From the NCBI GenBank assembly GCA_025361625.1, contig JANYKL010000180.1, positions 1 to 33,503 of the forward strand: a DNA stretch of 33,503 bases. Reading direction: 5' to 3'. Source of the DNA: Acidobacteriaceae bacterium (GTDB lineage: Bacteria; Acidobacteriota; Terriglobia; Terriglobales; Acidobacteriaceae). Positions 1 through 8,546 of the stretch are shown piece by piece; within the stretch, counting starts at the first letter, position 1; every line of letters starts with the position of its first letter. Under the pieces are notes generated by a model that saw nothing but the letters and a program-made list of their open reading frames with translations, made no database searches and was not told where the DNA came from. The position numbers were made by a program, and so were the translations under genes.

Positions 1-1624
1 GGCAATATCTGGAGCAAGCTGCCGCGCACCGTCCGCGGATCTGGCCATCGACTGCGGCAAACGGGCGCGGGTCGAGATGGAAGGGCAGGAGACGGAACTG
101 GACAAGACTCTGATCGAAGCGATCAAGGATCCGCTCACCCACATCGTGCGCAACTCCATCGACCACGGCATTGAAGCGCCCGAGGCGAGACTTGCGGCAG
201 GAAAGGACCCGGAAGGCCTTCTCTACTTGCGCGCCTTTCATGAAGGCGGGCAAGTCAACATCGAGGTCTCGGATGACGGGGCGGGGCTCAATCAAGAGCG
301 CATCCGCCTGAAGGCGATCGAGAAAGGCTTGGTTACTTCCGACCATGCAGGGAGGATGAGTGACCGCGAGGTCGTGAATTTAATTTTGTTGCCGGGCTTT
401 TCGACGGCGGAAAAATTGACCAAGGTGTCCGGACGCGGCGTCGGCATGGACGTGGTCAAGACGCACATCGAGCGCATGGGCGGCACGATCGAAGTCCACT
501 CCCGGCCGGGCCAGGGAGTGCTCGTGAGGATGAAGATTCCGCTGACGCTCGCGATCATTCCGGCGCTGATCGTCACCAGCGCAGGAGAGTCCTATGCCAT
601 TCCGCAGGTCAGCCTGCTCGAACTGGTTGGACTCGACGGCAGGGAGTCAGGAAAGGGAATCGAGATCGAGGCCATTCACGGCGTCCCCGTTTATCGCCTG
701 CGCGGGCGACTCTTGCCGCTCGTTTACCTGAAGACCGCGTTGCGTCTCAACGAAGGCGAGCAAACTGGAGAGTGGAATTCGAAGAGACGGGTTGAAAGCT
801 CTTTGCTCGCTGGGATGGGATTGAGCAGCGCGCGCTCGAAGCATATCGAGTTGAAGCAAACCAAGTCCAAGGGAAAGGGCTCGAAGCGAATCAATATCGT
901 AGTGCTCGCCGCCGACGGGCGGCAATTCGGCTTAGTGGTCGATGCTATCAACGACACCGAAGAGATCGTGGTCAAGCCGCTGAGCAAGCACCTGAAGGAC
1001 ATCACCGTCTACGCCGGCGCGGCCATCATGGGAGATGGCAAGGTCGCTCTCATCCTCGATGTGCTCGGACTGGCCAAGTGCTCGGGCGTTCTTAAGGAAG
1101 GAACGGAATCCGGCCGCGAACTTGAGCCCAAGGCGCGGGTCGAGAGCAATGGCGGCAAGCAAAAGCTGGTCCTCTTTTCGGGCCCCGCCGGGGCACGCAT
1201 GGCAGTGCCTCTGAAAATGCTGGCGCGTCTTGAAAATATTCCGGGCGGGCAAGTGGAGCGTTCGGGCGACCGCTGGGTAACGCAATATCGCGGACAGATT
1301 CTTCCTCTGATTCGCATTACTCACGCGCTCGAAGAACGGCGCCGGGTGCTGCCGGCCGAGGACTTTCTGCGGCTTCCGACGAGCGAGATGCTGCAAGTGC
1401 TGGTGCTCGAGGATGAGAAGCAGGCGTTTGGGTTGGTGGTAAATCGCATTCTCGACATTGTCGAGAGCGCCATGGAGCCGAAGTCGGCGGCTTCCCGCAG
1501 CGGGGTCTTGCACTGTTGCGTGATTGCGGAGAAGGTGACCGAGTTGCTCGATGTGTCGACCCTCCTCCGCATTGGAGAAGCTTTTGAACCGTCAGAAGTT
1601 CCCTCAGGCCAGGAGTTGAACTGA
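1..1624 (+). CDS. cheA: Chemotaxis histidine kinase CheA, 3' part, apparent frameshift near left edge
   Basis: CheA autophosphorylates and passes phosphate to CheY/CheB in the receptor array. The 5' end lies outside the window. Counting from the ATG at 77, the HATPase core has the N box (HIVRNSIDHG, N26), G1 box (DDGAG, 66-70) and G2 box (GRGVGMD, 119-125). A CheW-like P5 domain follows at about 155-340, with a Lys/Ser-rich insert near 235-275. A second CheW-like domain lies at about 365-505, so the regulatory domain is doubled. Homology continues upstream of 77. Bases 1-36 read GNIWSKLPRTVR in frame 1, and from base 38 the protein resumes in frame 2 as DLAIDCGKR. The expected PRxVRDLA junction therefore needs one fewer G at 37/38: a frameshift or a sequencing error. 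The stop TGA overlaps the cheW ATG (ATGA), implying translational coupling. Confidence 0.93.
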   Translation, partial: AISGASCRAPSADLAIDCGKRARVEMEGQETELDKTLIEAIKDPLTHIVRNSIDHGIEAPEARLAAGKDPEGLLYLRAFHEGGQVNIEVSDDGAGLNQERIRLKAIEKGLVTSDHAGRMSDREVVNLILLPGFSTAEKLTKVSGRGVGMDVVKTHIERMGGTIEVHSRPGQGVLVRMKIPLTLAIIPALIVTSAGESYAIPQVSLLELVGLDGRESGKGIEIEAIHGVPVYRLRGRLLPLVYLKTALRLNEGEQTGEWNSKRRVESSLLAGMGLSSARSKHIELKQTKSKGKGSKRINIVVLAADGRQFGLVVDAINDTEEIVVKPLSKHLKDITVYAGAAIMGDGKVALILDVLGLAKCSGVLKEGTESGRELEPKARVESNGGKQKLVLFSGPAGARMAVPLKMLARLENIPGGQVERSGDRWVTQYRGQILPLIRITHALEERRRVLPAEDFLRLPTSEMLQVLVLEDEKQAFGLVVNRILDIVESAMEPKSAASRSGVLHCCVIAEKVTELLDVSTLLRIGEAFEPSEVPSGQELN

Positions 1625-2166
1625 TGGCTAGCTCCGGGCAGTTTTGTACCTTCTATCTCAACCAGCTTCTTTTTGGCATTGAGACGCAGAAAATTCAGGA
1701 GGTTGTTACTTATCGCGAACTGCGTCCCGTGCCTTTGGCGCATCCCGCGGTCGGCGGCCTTATGAATTTGCGCGGTCAGGTGATCGTCGCGCTCGAACTG
1801 CGCCGTCAACTGGAGTTTCCGGAGCGTCCTAGCGAGATAAAGCCGGTGTGCCTTGTGGTGCGTGCCGCGGGAGGGACGGTCTGCCTGCTGGCGGACGAAG
1901 TGGGCAACGTCGTCGAAGTCAAAGAAGAGACCTTTGAACCCTCTCCTGAAACTCTTTCGCCGCGCCTCCGCTCCGTCATTCGAGGCGTGCACAAACTGGA
2001 GCACGAGTTGATGCATGTGCTCGATGCCGACCAAGCATGCGATTTTACCGCTAACCGTAGCCAAGCACATGATGCCGGGTTAAGCTCTTCTCCCGCCACT
2101 GCCTCCAAGCGACGTCCGTTAAGTCACGGAGCGCCGCGCCGGTTTGCCGGCGTCCCGTCGGCGTAA
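1624..2166 (+). CDS. cheW: Chemotaxis adaptor protein CheW
   Basis: CheW is the cytoplasmic adaptor that bridges CheA and the methyl-accepting receptors. The 180-residue product has one CheW domain over about 5-145. It starts with the FCTFYLNQLLFGI strand, contains the family's NLRGQVI motif (about 48-54), and ends in a helix (ELMHVLDADQA). The last 30 or so residues are low-complexity, Ser/Arg-rich and unlike the domain. Either the protein has a tail or that stretch is a poorly conserved run to the stop. The ATG is embedded in the cheA stop (ATGA overlap), which fixes the start and argues for coupled, near-stoichiometric expression with CheA. The tail coding region includes a GC hairpin (2137-2152). 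Confidence 0.93.
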   Translation: MASSGQFCTFYLNQLLFGIETQKIQEVVTYRELRPVPLAHPAVGGLMNLRGQVIVALELRRQLEFPERPSEIKPVCLVVRAAGGTVCLLADEVGNVVEVKEETFEPSPETLSPRLRSVIRGVHKLEHELMHVLDADQACDFTANRSQAHDAGLSSSPATASKRRPLSHGAPRRFAGVPSA

Positions 2167-2502
2167 GAAAACGTCCATTTGTGAATGTGCCCCTCATCGC
2201 AAGGCCAGGCGCGTGCTGCGTTCCAATAAGCCGTACGTTTCTAATTTTTTCGGAAGAGTGTGGGCGCGAGTGGGTTGGCAATATCCCGATTGGGCAGGCC
2301 AGTTTTTCGCGATTGCGCGGCATGAGGATCGCGCCCCCGGGGACAGAAGACCTTCAACCGGCTGCCGATGGAATACTCAGGGACGCTTCGGCTATCGCCG
2401 CGAGGACAAGGACAAGGACAAGAACTAAGGACAACGACATTCTAAGGGCGCGCAAACTCGAACTCCGCCTAGAGAGCCGGGCATGCAGGGGTGAGTGGAA
2501 CG
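2167..2502 (+). other. Intergenic stretch with short GGACAA tandem repeat
   Basis: About 335 bases separate cheW from the receptor gene. I see no protein with recognisable family features. A short hexamer repeat, GGACAA, occurs three times perfectly at 2404-2421 and once more at 2429-2434. I searched for a c-di-GMP-I (GEMM) riboswitch and found no convincing conserved core. The 3' end carries the Shine-Dalgarno-like AGGGGTGA (2487-2494) that serves the receptor start at 2503. Confidence 0.5.
2404..2434. repeat. GGACAA hexamer tandem repeat
   Basis: Three exact head-to-tail copies of GGACAA (2404-2421) are followed, after a 7-base interruption, by a fourth copy (2429-2434). The tract is purine-rich on the plus strand and lies in the non-coding gap before the receptor gene. 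Its length is not a multiple that would matter for a reading frame, because no gene spans it. It probably arose by slippage. Confidence 0.7.
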
Positions 2503-4161
2503 ATGAGAAATCTGTCACTTAAGGTGAAGCTCTTCCTGATGGTCGGGTCGGCCGTCGTCGGGTTCGCCACCTTCGGCATTCTCGCTATGACCACACTGAA
2601 CAAGGCGGAAGTGGGGAGCCGTATCTTCGAGCAGATCATGATGACGAAAGACATCAATACCGATTATGTTCCTCCGGCGCAGAGTCTCGGGTTGGCCGTT
2701 GTCCACGCCATCAAGATGGAGGAGGCGCCGGACGCAGCGACCCTCCAGAAGTTCCGGGAATGTCTGCGTCAAGACCAAAACAAATTCGACGATGGGCATG
2801 CCAAATGGATGCAGCAACTCCCCGAGGGAAAGCTTAAAGAACTGCTAGGGGGCGAAGCCTACACGACGTCGAAAGAATGGTTTCGCCTCGCCGAGCGGGA
2901 GTTCGTCCCGGCACTCGAGGCCGGAGACCGAAAGAAAGCGCACGAGATACGGATTGCACAAATGGAGCCACAGTTTGCCCGGCAGCAAGCAGCGGTCGAC
3001 GCCATCGAGAAAGCCACAAACGACATGGTGGTCGCCGACGAGGCAGAAGCAGCGGCCGTGGTAAAGAGCCGGACGCAGATGCTGGTGGTGGTGGGAATTC
3101 TGATGCTGGCAATGGTCGTAGGTCTCGGATTGATCACCGCTTTCAGCATCCTAGTTCCAATCAAGAAAACGCTCATCGTGCTGCAGGCGCTTGCCGAAGG
3201 CGATCTGCGGCAAACCGTCGCTGTCGATTCGAACGACGAAATAGGACTGATGGTGCGGGCGCTCAACCACGCGATCGGCGGGATCGCGAAGGTGGTGCTG
3301 TCGATTAGCGAGAACGCGGAGCAGGTGGCGGCGGCGAGCGAGGAATTATCCGCAACGAGCCAGCAGATTACTGCGAACTCCGAAGAAACGACCTCGCAGG
3401 CGAGAGTGGTCTCCGAGGCAGGCGGCCAGGTGAACGCCAACCTGCAAATCTTGGCGTTGAGTGCGGAAGAGATGAATTCGACGATTGGCGAGATTGCCAA
3501 GAACGCAACGGAAGCGGCTCGGGTTTCGGGCGAAGCGGTGGCGGCGGCAGAGTCGGCCAACCAGACGGTATCGAAGCTCGGCGAATCGAGCATCGAGATC
3601 GTGAAAGTGATCGAGGTGATTACCTCGATTGCGCAGCAGACGAATCTTCTGGCGTTAAACGCGACCATCGAAGCGGCGCGGGCCGGGGAGGCGGGCAAGG
3701 GCTTCGCGGTGGTGGCAAACGAAGTGAAAGAGCTGGCCAAACAGACCGCTAGAGCGACGGAAGAGATCACGCAGAAGATCGGCGTCATTCGGGAAAATAC
3801 CGGCGGAGCGGTAAGGGCCATCGTCGGCATCAAGGACGTAATCGACAAGATCAGCCACATTTCAACCGTGATTGCGACGGCGGTCGAAGAGCAGAGTGCG
3901 ACGACCAGCGAGATGTCGCGCAACGTGAACGAAGCGGCGCGCGGAGCGAGCACCATCTCCGACAACATTCAGGGAGTAGCGAGCGCCGCACAAGACACCT
4001 CAACCAATGTCGGCGAGGCCCAGATTGCGAGCGCACAACTGAGCCGCATGGCGAGCCAACTGCATGATTTGGTCGGGCGATTCAAGGTTGCGGCAGATAC
4101 CAAGCACCAGCACTCCGCGCCGTTGTGGGCGGCGGGGGCCGCCGTCGGGAGACATTCGTGA
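2503..4161 (+). CDS. Methyl-accepting chemotaxis protein
   Basis: This is a transmembrane chemoreceptor that signals to CheA through CheW. From the ATG at 2503 the 552-residue protein has TM1 at about 8-30, a roughly 160-residue periplasmic region that is probably helical (four-helix-bundle type), TM2 at about 193-215, a HAMP domain at about 213-267, and a long coiled-coil signalling domain. The conserved hairpin tip is at about 374-398 ([19 protein letters not shown]). I chose ATG 2503 because AGGGGTGA lies 8 bases upstream. The in-frame GTG at 2491 would overlap that Shine-Dalgarno element. The C-terminus has no CheR-tethering pentapeptide. Its place between cheW and cheB suggests it is the dedicated receptor of this array. 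The ligand cannot be inferred. Confidence 0.95.
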   Translation: MRNLSLKVKLFLMVGSAVVGFATFGILAMTTLNKAEVGSRIFEQIMMTKDINTDYVPPAQSLGLAVVHAIKMEEAPDAATLQKFRECLRQDQNKFDDGHAKWMQQLPEGKLKELLGGEAYTTSKEWFRLAEREFVPALEAGDRKKAHEIRIAQMEPQFARQQAAVDAIEKATNDMVVADEAEAAAVVKSRTQMLVVVGILMLAMVVGLGLITAFSILVPIKKTLIVLQALAEGDLRQTVAVDSNDEIGLMVRALNHAIGGIAKVVLSISENAEQVAAASEELSATSQQITANSEETTSQARVVSEAGGQVNANLQILALSAEEMNSTIGEIAKNATEAARVSGEAVAAAESANQTVSKLGESSIEIVKVIEVITSIAQQTNLLALNATIEAARAGEAGKGFAVVANEVKELAKQTARATEEITQKIGVIRENTGGAVRAIVGIKDVIDKISHISTVIATAVEEQSATTSEMSRNVNEAARGASTISDNIQGVASAAQDTSTNVGEAQIASAQLSRMASQLHDLVGRFKVAADTKHQHSAPLWAAGAAVGRHS

Positions 4162-4198
4162 TCCGTCGGACATCGCATTCTGAAAGATTGTGCTTGCG

Positions 4199-4220
4199 GT
4201 TGGAACTGAGTTGGAACTGA
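4199..4220. repeat. 11-bp tandem duplication before cheB
   Basis: GTTGGAACTGA occurs twice head to tail (4199-4209 and 4210-4220) and is followed by a degenerate TTGAGATTGAGACTGA run. It lies in the 81-base gap between the receptor gene and cheB, just upstream of the cheB start. No clear Shine-Dalgarno sequence precedes the cheB ATG, so the repeat forms much of its untranslated leader if cheB has one. Confidence 0.7.
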
Positions 4221-4242
4221 TTGAGATTGAGACTGACTTAAG

Positions 4243-5328
4243 ATGACACCCTTTCGAGTTTTCATCGTCGACGATTCGGCTGTTGTCCGCGCGGTGATCA
4301 GCACCATGCTGTCCTCGGACCCGGAGATCACCATTGCTGGCTTCGCAGCCAACGGTTTTCAAACAATGGATCGTCTCCCGGAAGCGCGCCCCGATTTGGT
4401 CACTCTCGATATTGAGATGCCGGGGATGAACGGATTAGAAACCCTGGTTGAGATTAGAAAAATTTATCCAAAGCTCCCTGTGATTATGTTCAGCTCGCTG
4501 ACCGAGCGTGGCGCGACGGCAACGCTCGATGCGCTCGCCCGCGGGGCAAGCGACTATGTGACGAAGCCATCAGGCGGAACTTCGGCGCGGACGCAAGAGC
4601 GGTTGCGGGAAGACTTGCTGCGAAAGATTAAATCATTGTGCGCGGCGCGCACCCTTCTTCCCTCGCGAACTTCCTTGCCACTGTCGCCGCCTCAGCCACG
4701 GCTCGTTGCAGGAGAGCAGCCCCCCCGGGTGGATGTAGTCGCGATCGGCGCTTCGATTGGCGGGCCTTGCGCCTTAACCGCCCTGTTGCAGCAGATACCC
4801 CCGGATTTTCCCGTGCCTATCGTAGTCGTCCAGCATATGCCGCCCGTGTTTACGCGGCTCTTTGCCGAGCGCTTGCATGGACTAGGGCGGCTCAAGGTGC
4901 ACGAAGGTCGAGACGGCGTGCGGATTTTTCCCGGCCAGCTGTGGATCGCGCCGGGTGACTGGCATATGACTGTAGCGCGGGTGGGAGGAGAAGTCGTGCT
5001 CGCACTGAATCAGGGCGCGCAGGAAAATTCCTGCCGGCCCGCAGTTGATGTCCTCTTTCGTTCGGTTGCCGTGAGCTACAAGGCAAACGTTCTCGCAATC
5101 GTTTTGACCGGGATGGGAGCGGACGGAACCCTCGGCTGCGCCAGCATTCGTGAAGCGGGGGGGCAAGTGATTGTGCAGGATGAAGAGAGTTCGGTTGTTT
5201 GGGGCATGCCTGGAAGCGTAGTTGCCGCCCAAGTTGCGGCCGACGTTTACCCCCTGCATCGGATTGCTGCGGAGATGGTTCGCCGGGTATCAGCCCAGAG
5301 CGCTTTAGCCCACGCCGCGCAAGCATAG
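4243..5328 (+). CDS. cheB: Chemotaxis response regulator protein-glutamate methylesterase CheB
   Basis: CheB demethylates and deamidates receptor glutamates, giving adaptation opposite to CheR. Phosphorylation by CheA activates it. The 361-residue length is normal. The receiver domain (about 4-125) has the acidic pair D10/D11, phospho-acceptor D56 (LDIEMPGMNG) and conserved K108 (TKPS). A proline-rich linker (about 135-160) leads to the methylesterase domain, whose catalytic triad is visible as S171 (GASIGG), H198 (QHMPP) and D294 (GMGADG). Both halves are intact. It lies 16 bases before cheR, so the two opposing enzymes are co-transcribed. Confidence 0.97.
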   Translation: MTPFRVFIVDDSAVVRAVISTMLSSDPEITIAGFAANGFQTMDRLPEARPDLVTLDIEMPGMNGLETLVEIRKIYPKLPVIMFSSLTERGATATLDALARGASDYVTKPSGGTSARTQERLREDLLRKIKSLCAARTLLPSRTSLPLSPPQPRLVAGEQPPRVDVVAIGASIGGPCALTALLQQIPPDFPVPIVVVQHMPPVFTRLFAERLHGLGRLKVHEGRDGVRIFPGQLWIAPGDWHMTVARVGGEVVLALNQGAQENSCRPAVDVLFRSVAVSYKANVLAIVLTGMGADGTLGCASIREAGGQVIVQDEESSVVWGMPGSVVAAQVAADVYPLHRIAAEMVRRVSAQSALAHAAQA

Positions 5329-5344
5329 AAAAACGAGAGCAATC

Positions 5345-6250
5345 ATGTCGAGCCAAACTGCTACCGCACAGGCCCTGTCGACTACGACTCTCGCCGATCC
5401 CGCGTTTCTGAAAATTCGAGATCTTATCTATGCCATTGCCGGGATCTACCACTCCCAGGAAAAAATTTATCTTTTGGCCGCCCGGTGCGCCCGGCGCATG
5501 GCCGCTCTTGGCGTCGCGACTCCAGCCGAATATCTTGACCACCTCACCACACGCGGGAACCGCACGGCTGAGCTTCGACTTTTACTGAACGAGATCACGA
5601 TAGGCGAAACGTATATGTTCCGCCATCCAACTCAGCTCGACGCTTTGCGCGATGTGGTGATCCCGCAAATTCTCGAAGCGAAAAACCAGATTGGCCTCAA
5701 GAAGCTGCGCTTCTGGTGTGCCGGTTGTTCTACTGGAGAAGAGCCGCATACCCTCTCGATGCTGCTGCTCGAACATAAAGACAAGCTCCTCGCGGGTTGG
5801 ACGTTCGACATTCTGGCCACGGACCTGAACGACAATTCGCTGGAGTCGGCGCGTGCGGGAATCTATGGGGAATATGCGCTCCGCAATACGACGCCAGCGC
5901 TGCGAAGGAAATATTTCACCGACATCGGGGACAAGAAACTGAAGGCCAATGACCAACTCCGGGCGCACATCCGATTTGACCGTCTGAACCTGAGCGATGA
6001 CAGCAAGATGGTCTTTCAAAGAGGTTTCGACGTAATTTTTTGCTGCAATGTGTTGATCTATTTCGATCTCGCTTCAAAACGTCGAGTGGTGCAACACTTT
6101 TATTCCAACCTCATGCCTGGCGGTTATCTTTTCCTCGGACAGGCGGAATCTCTTTACCAGGTTGACGATTCTTTCAAGTTAGTGCACTTTGCCGGTACAA
6201 CCGGATATCGCAAGCCGATCGCCGTCCCTCCCGCAGGAGGTAAGAAGTGA
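5345..6250 (+). CDS. cheR: Chemotaxis protein methyltransferase CheR
   Basis: CheR methylates receptor glutamates using S-adenosylmethionine. The 301-residue protein has the N-terminal helical domain (about 20-85), the NEITIGETYMFRH segment that precedes the catalytic domain, the SAM-binding loop FWCAGCSTGEEPHTL (about 123-137), LATDLN, and the late CCNVLIYFD motif. No TPR or other C-terminal extension is present. It sits 16 bases after cheB. Its TGA stop overlaps the GTG start of the HDOD gene (GTGA). The gene appears intact and of ordinary length. Confidence 0.97.
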   Translation: MSSQTATAQALSTTTLADPAFLKIRDLIYAIAGIYHSQEKIYLLAARCARRMAALGVATPAEYLDHLTTRGNRTAELRLLLNEITIGETYMFRHPTQLDALRDVVIPQILEAKNQIGLKKLRFWCAGCSTGEEPHTLSMLLLEHKDKLLAGWTFDILATDLNDNSLESARAGIYGEYALRNTTPALRRKYFTDIGDKKLKANDQLRAHIRFDRLNLSDDSKMVFQRGFDVIFCCNVLIYFDLASKRRVVQHFYSNLMPGGYLFLGQAESLYQVDDSFKLVHFAGTTGYRKPIAVPPAGGKK

Positions 6251-7179
6251 ACGAGTCTTTGAGAGCGCAACTAAGACAGCAGATTCAGAAGCTTGATTCG
6301 ATTTCGACCGCTCCGGCAATTTTGAAGCCGCTCCTCGACTTGATGCGTCAGCCCTCGGAAGCAATCAAACTTGACAAAGTTGTCGAGATGGTTTCGTACG
6401 ACGGCGCCATCGCAAGCCAATGTGTGCGCATGGCTAACTCACCTATTTACGGACGGCGCGAGACGGAGACCGTGCGTGCCGCAGTGATGTCTCTTGGTCT
6501 CGAGCGCGTGCGGTCAATGCTGCTTGCACTTTGTATGAACCAGGTCATGCCCGCCGACAAGTGGGTCATGGATCCGAACGCTTTCTGGAAGCATTCTCTT
6601 GGCTGTGCGCTGGCGGCACAAAAGATGGCAAAGAGTATCGGCTGCCCGGAAGTTGAGAAGGCCTATCTGGCCGGGCTTATTCATGACATTGGAATTCTTG
6701 TGAACTCCGTTCTCTACACCGACAAGTTACGCGAATGCTTTGCTCGCGCGGCAAGCAATCACGCTCCGCTCCACGTGATTGAAGAACAGATTCTCGGTTT
6801 CACTCATTGTGATACTGGGCAGATGCTTTGCGAGCACTGGGGGTTATCAAAAGATCTGGCCGAATGCGCGGCTTATCATCACCATGTCAAGCCTCTGCCC
6901 ACGGTCTCGCCGCTGGTTTGCGTCATCCATCTCAGCGACTTACTTTGCAGAACGCGCCATCTTGGATATGGCTATGAGGAAATTATGGGTGTCGATTTAA
7001 GCAGTAATGTGGCGTGGGAGAATTTGTGCGGTAACTATCCCCAGCTTGAGGCCATGGATTTGGTTCGGTTCACGCTCGACATTGACGGATCGATGGAAGA
7101 AATCGTAGCGACAGTCGACTCCGTGTTTGGACCGAAAAAAATGGCCGCTGGCGCGCCCCCGCAAAACAAAACGCCCTGA
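6247..7179 (+). CDS. HDOD domain protein of the chemotaxis operon
   Basis: HDOD domains are HD-superfamily relatives, mostly without demonstrated phosphohydrolase activity, that act in signalling and regulation. The 310-residue product carries the HDOD fold over about 17-215. It retains the H...HD-type residues: H116 (FWKHS) and H146-D147 (GLIHDIG). A histidine cluster (YHHH) follows downstream. The start is GTG at 6247 with a strong Shine-Dalgarno sequence AGGAGG at 6235-6240, and it overlaps the cheR stop. It is the last gene of the operon. A role as an output or scaffold protein for the chemosensory pathway is an inference from this context; no partner domain is fused to it. Confidence 0.9.
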   Translation: MNESLRAQLRQQIQKLDSISTAPAILKPLLDLMRQPSEAIKLDKVVEMVSYDGAIASQCVRMANSPIYGRRETETVRAAVMSLGLERVRSMLLALCMNQVMPADKWVMDPNAFWKHSLGCALAAQKMAKSIGCPEVEKAYLAGLIHDIGILVNSVLYTDKLRECFARAASNHAPLHVIEEQILGFTHCDTGQMLCEHWGLSKDLAECAAYHHHVKPLPTVSPLVCVIHLSDLLCRTRHLGYGYEEIMGVDLSSNVAWENLCGNYPQLEAMDLVRFTLDIDGSMEEIVATVDSVFGPKKMAAGAPPQNKTP

Positions 7180-7197
7180 GCATTGAAGCTCAAGGCG
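7172..7197. terminator. Hairpin at the end of the che operon
   Basis: CGCCCTGAGC pairs with GCTCAAGGCG across an ATTGAA loop with one mismatch, overlapping the stop codon of the HDOD gene (7177-7179). No T-run follows, so it could be a Rho-type or decay-protecting hairpin and not a classical intrinsic terminator. Confidence 0.4.
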
Positions 7198-7387
7198 CTC
7201 CGTCGGCAGCCCTCCCCCAGAACTGCCGGACTACCTGCTCATCTTAGGTCTGGACCGTAAGACAGTAAATGTCACTTCCATAATAAATTACGAGTAACGC
7301 CCAGATGGCCGATTGGACCCAAAAGTAATAGTTACTAAGCGGCAGATGCGTTCACAAGAGTGCAACTAAGAAAATAGCTACTTACAA

Positions 7388-7424
7388 CCAACTCTTCGTT
7401 GGAGGTTTCGCAGCGAAGCACCTC
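7388..7424. terminator. Two abutting hairpins between convergent genes
   Basis: The first hairpin is CCAAC-TCTTC-GTTGG (7388-7402). The second is GAGGT.TTCG-CAG-CGAA.ACCTC (7402-7424) with a 2-base bulge. They share one G and lie 11 bases beyond the stop of the minus-strand anti-sigma gene, facing the end of the che operon. They are well placed as a bidirectional terminator, although no clear T-run is seen. Confidence 0.4.
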
Positions 7425-7434
7425 ACGTCAAAAG

Positions 7435-8511
7435 CTAATTTCGGCTCCAGGTAGCGCCGCCGTCAGCGCTGCTCCAAATCTCGCCCGCGCTTGTGGAAAT
7501 TCGAATTGCGTCCGAGATTGTTTTCAGATGCCCAGTATTTTCCGCTTCCCAATCGATTTGCACGATGTCCCCACTCAGGTTTTTTGAGGCCTGGACGTTT
7601 GACCAAGTCATTCCACTGTCGATCGAATACAGCAACGTTCCTTCCTTTCCGCCCGCCCATATCTCAGCGTCGCGGGAAGCGTAGCAGAGCAATCGATGAT
7701 CGGGGTTCAGCGCAGATTGCCAACTCTTGCCGCCATCAGCGGAGCGCTGCAGACTGCCAGCTTCAATCCTCCAAGTCACTGCGGGAAGGCTCACCGCAGC
7801 GGAGCTGCTATACACCTCAGGTTGCCTTTGCGGAACAGGCTTGGCCTTATAAATTGCGCGTGCGGTGCCGGCAACCGGGGGTAGCGTCGCGGGAAAGTTT
7901 TTTTCTGCCAATAAGTCGAGATTATTTTCCGTAAGCGACTTGGGTTGCGGGCCGCTTCGTTTCAAACTTCCTCTCGAAGGTTGATTCTCGTCAACTGTCG
8001 GCACGGAAAGCCTGCTGGAGGTCTCAGACGACTTCTCCCCCCAATGCGTCACGATTTCACTCGGGGCGGGCGCTGATGCTTGCCTCTGTTGAATCGGATG
8101 CAGTACCACCATCGAGGCGGCGACGGCAACGCCCGCTGCAAGCGCGCCCCACGCTAGGTTTGGGGGTACAAGCCCAAACCAGCGACTCTTCTTCTCCCTC
8201 TCGCTTGCGCCGGCAGAAACTTCCCGCTGCCCCAAGTCTTGGTCTTTCAACCGATCCGCCGTAACAACTTCTTCCCCGGAAGTCGGCGAAAGAGCGTTGG
8301 CCCTCTCCGGTGGCAGGGCGAGCGCCAGTATCTGCCTGCAAGCCTCGCATGCCGCCAAATGACTGAGCACCTTATCCCGCGCGCTCGGAGATAAAGTCTG
8401 CTCTACGAACGCCCCCAGCAGATCAGCATCTGCATGTCCCGATTCTAATTTCGTACTGGCAAATCCGGTAGCCTTTAACCGGCTTGAAACGATTTTTGGA
8501 ATTTCCAACAT
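7435..8511 (-). CDS. Zinc-finger anti-sigma factor with C-terminal Asp-box repeats
   Basis: This is probably the membrane-bound regulator of the sigma factor encoded just upstream. The 358-residue protein has an N-terminal zinc-finger anti-sigma region with H51-x3-C55-x2-C58 (HLAACEAC), a linker, and one transmembrane segment (about 117-138). A long Pro/Ser-rich extracytoplasmic linker (about 140-245) leads to a C-terminal part with three Asp-box motifs: SADGGKSW (257-264), SIDSGMTW (296-303) and SADGGATW (348-355). Asp boxes mark BNR/YCF48-type beta-propellers. Here the chain ends at the third box, so only part of a propeller is encoded. AAAGG lies a few bases before the ATG. Anti-sigma function is inferred from the HxxxCxxC finger and gene order. 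Confidence 0.82.
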   Translation of the reverse strand: MLEIPKIVSSRLKATGFASTKLESGHADADLLGAFVEQTLSPSARDKVLSHLAACEACRQILALALPPERANALSPTSGEEVVTADRLKDQDLGQREVSAGASEREKKSRWFGLVPPNLAWGALAAGVAVAASMVVLHPIQQRQASAPAPSEIVTHWGEKSSETSSRLSVPTVDENQPSRGSLKRSGPQPKSLTENNLDLLAEKNFPATLPPVAGTARAIYKAKPVPQRQPEVYSSSAAVSLPAVTWRIEAGSLQRSADGGKSWQSALNPDHRLLCYASRDAEIWAGGKEGTLLYSIDSGMTWSNVQASKNLSGDIVQIDWEAENTGHLKTISDAIRISTSAGEIWSSADGGATWSRN

Positions 8512-8546
8512 TTGGCCTTTATTTTTTCTTAGTAAACCTAACTGTT

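Noticed and set aside
2090-2235. Possible c-di-GMP-I riboswitch before the receptor gene
   Set aside because: GGTTTGCC and GCAAGGCC pieces recall the motif, but order, spacing and the GNRA/receptor parts do not fit on either strand.
2859-3968. Long minus-strand open frame (369 codons) inside the receptor gene
   Set aside because: It mirrors the coiled-coil coding sequence of the receptor. Composition is Ser/Thr/Ala-rich without domain features. It is an antisense shadow.
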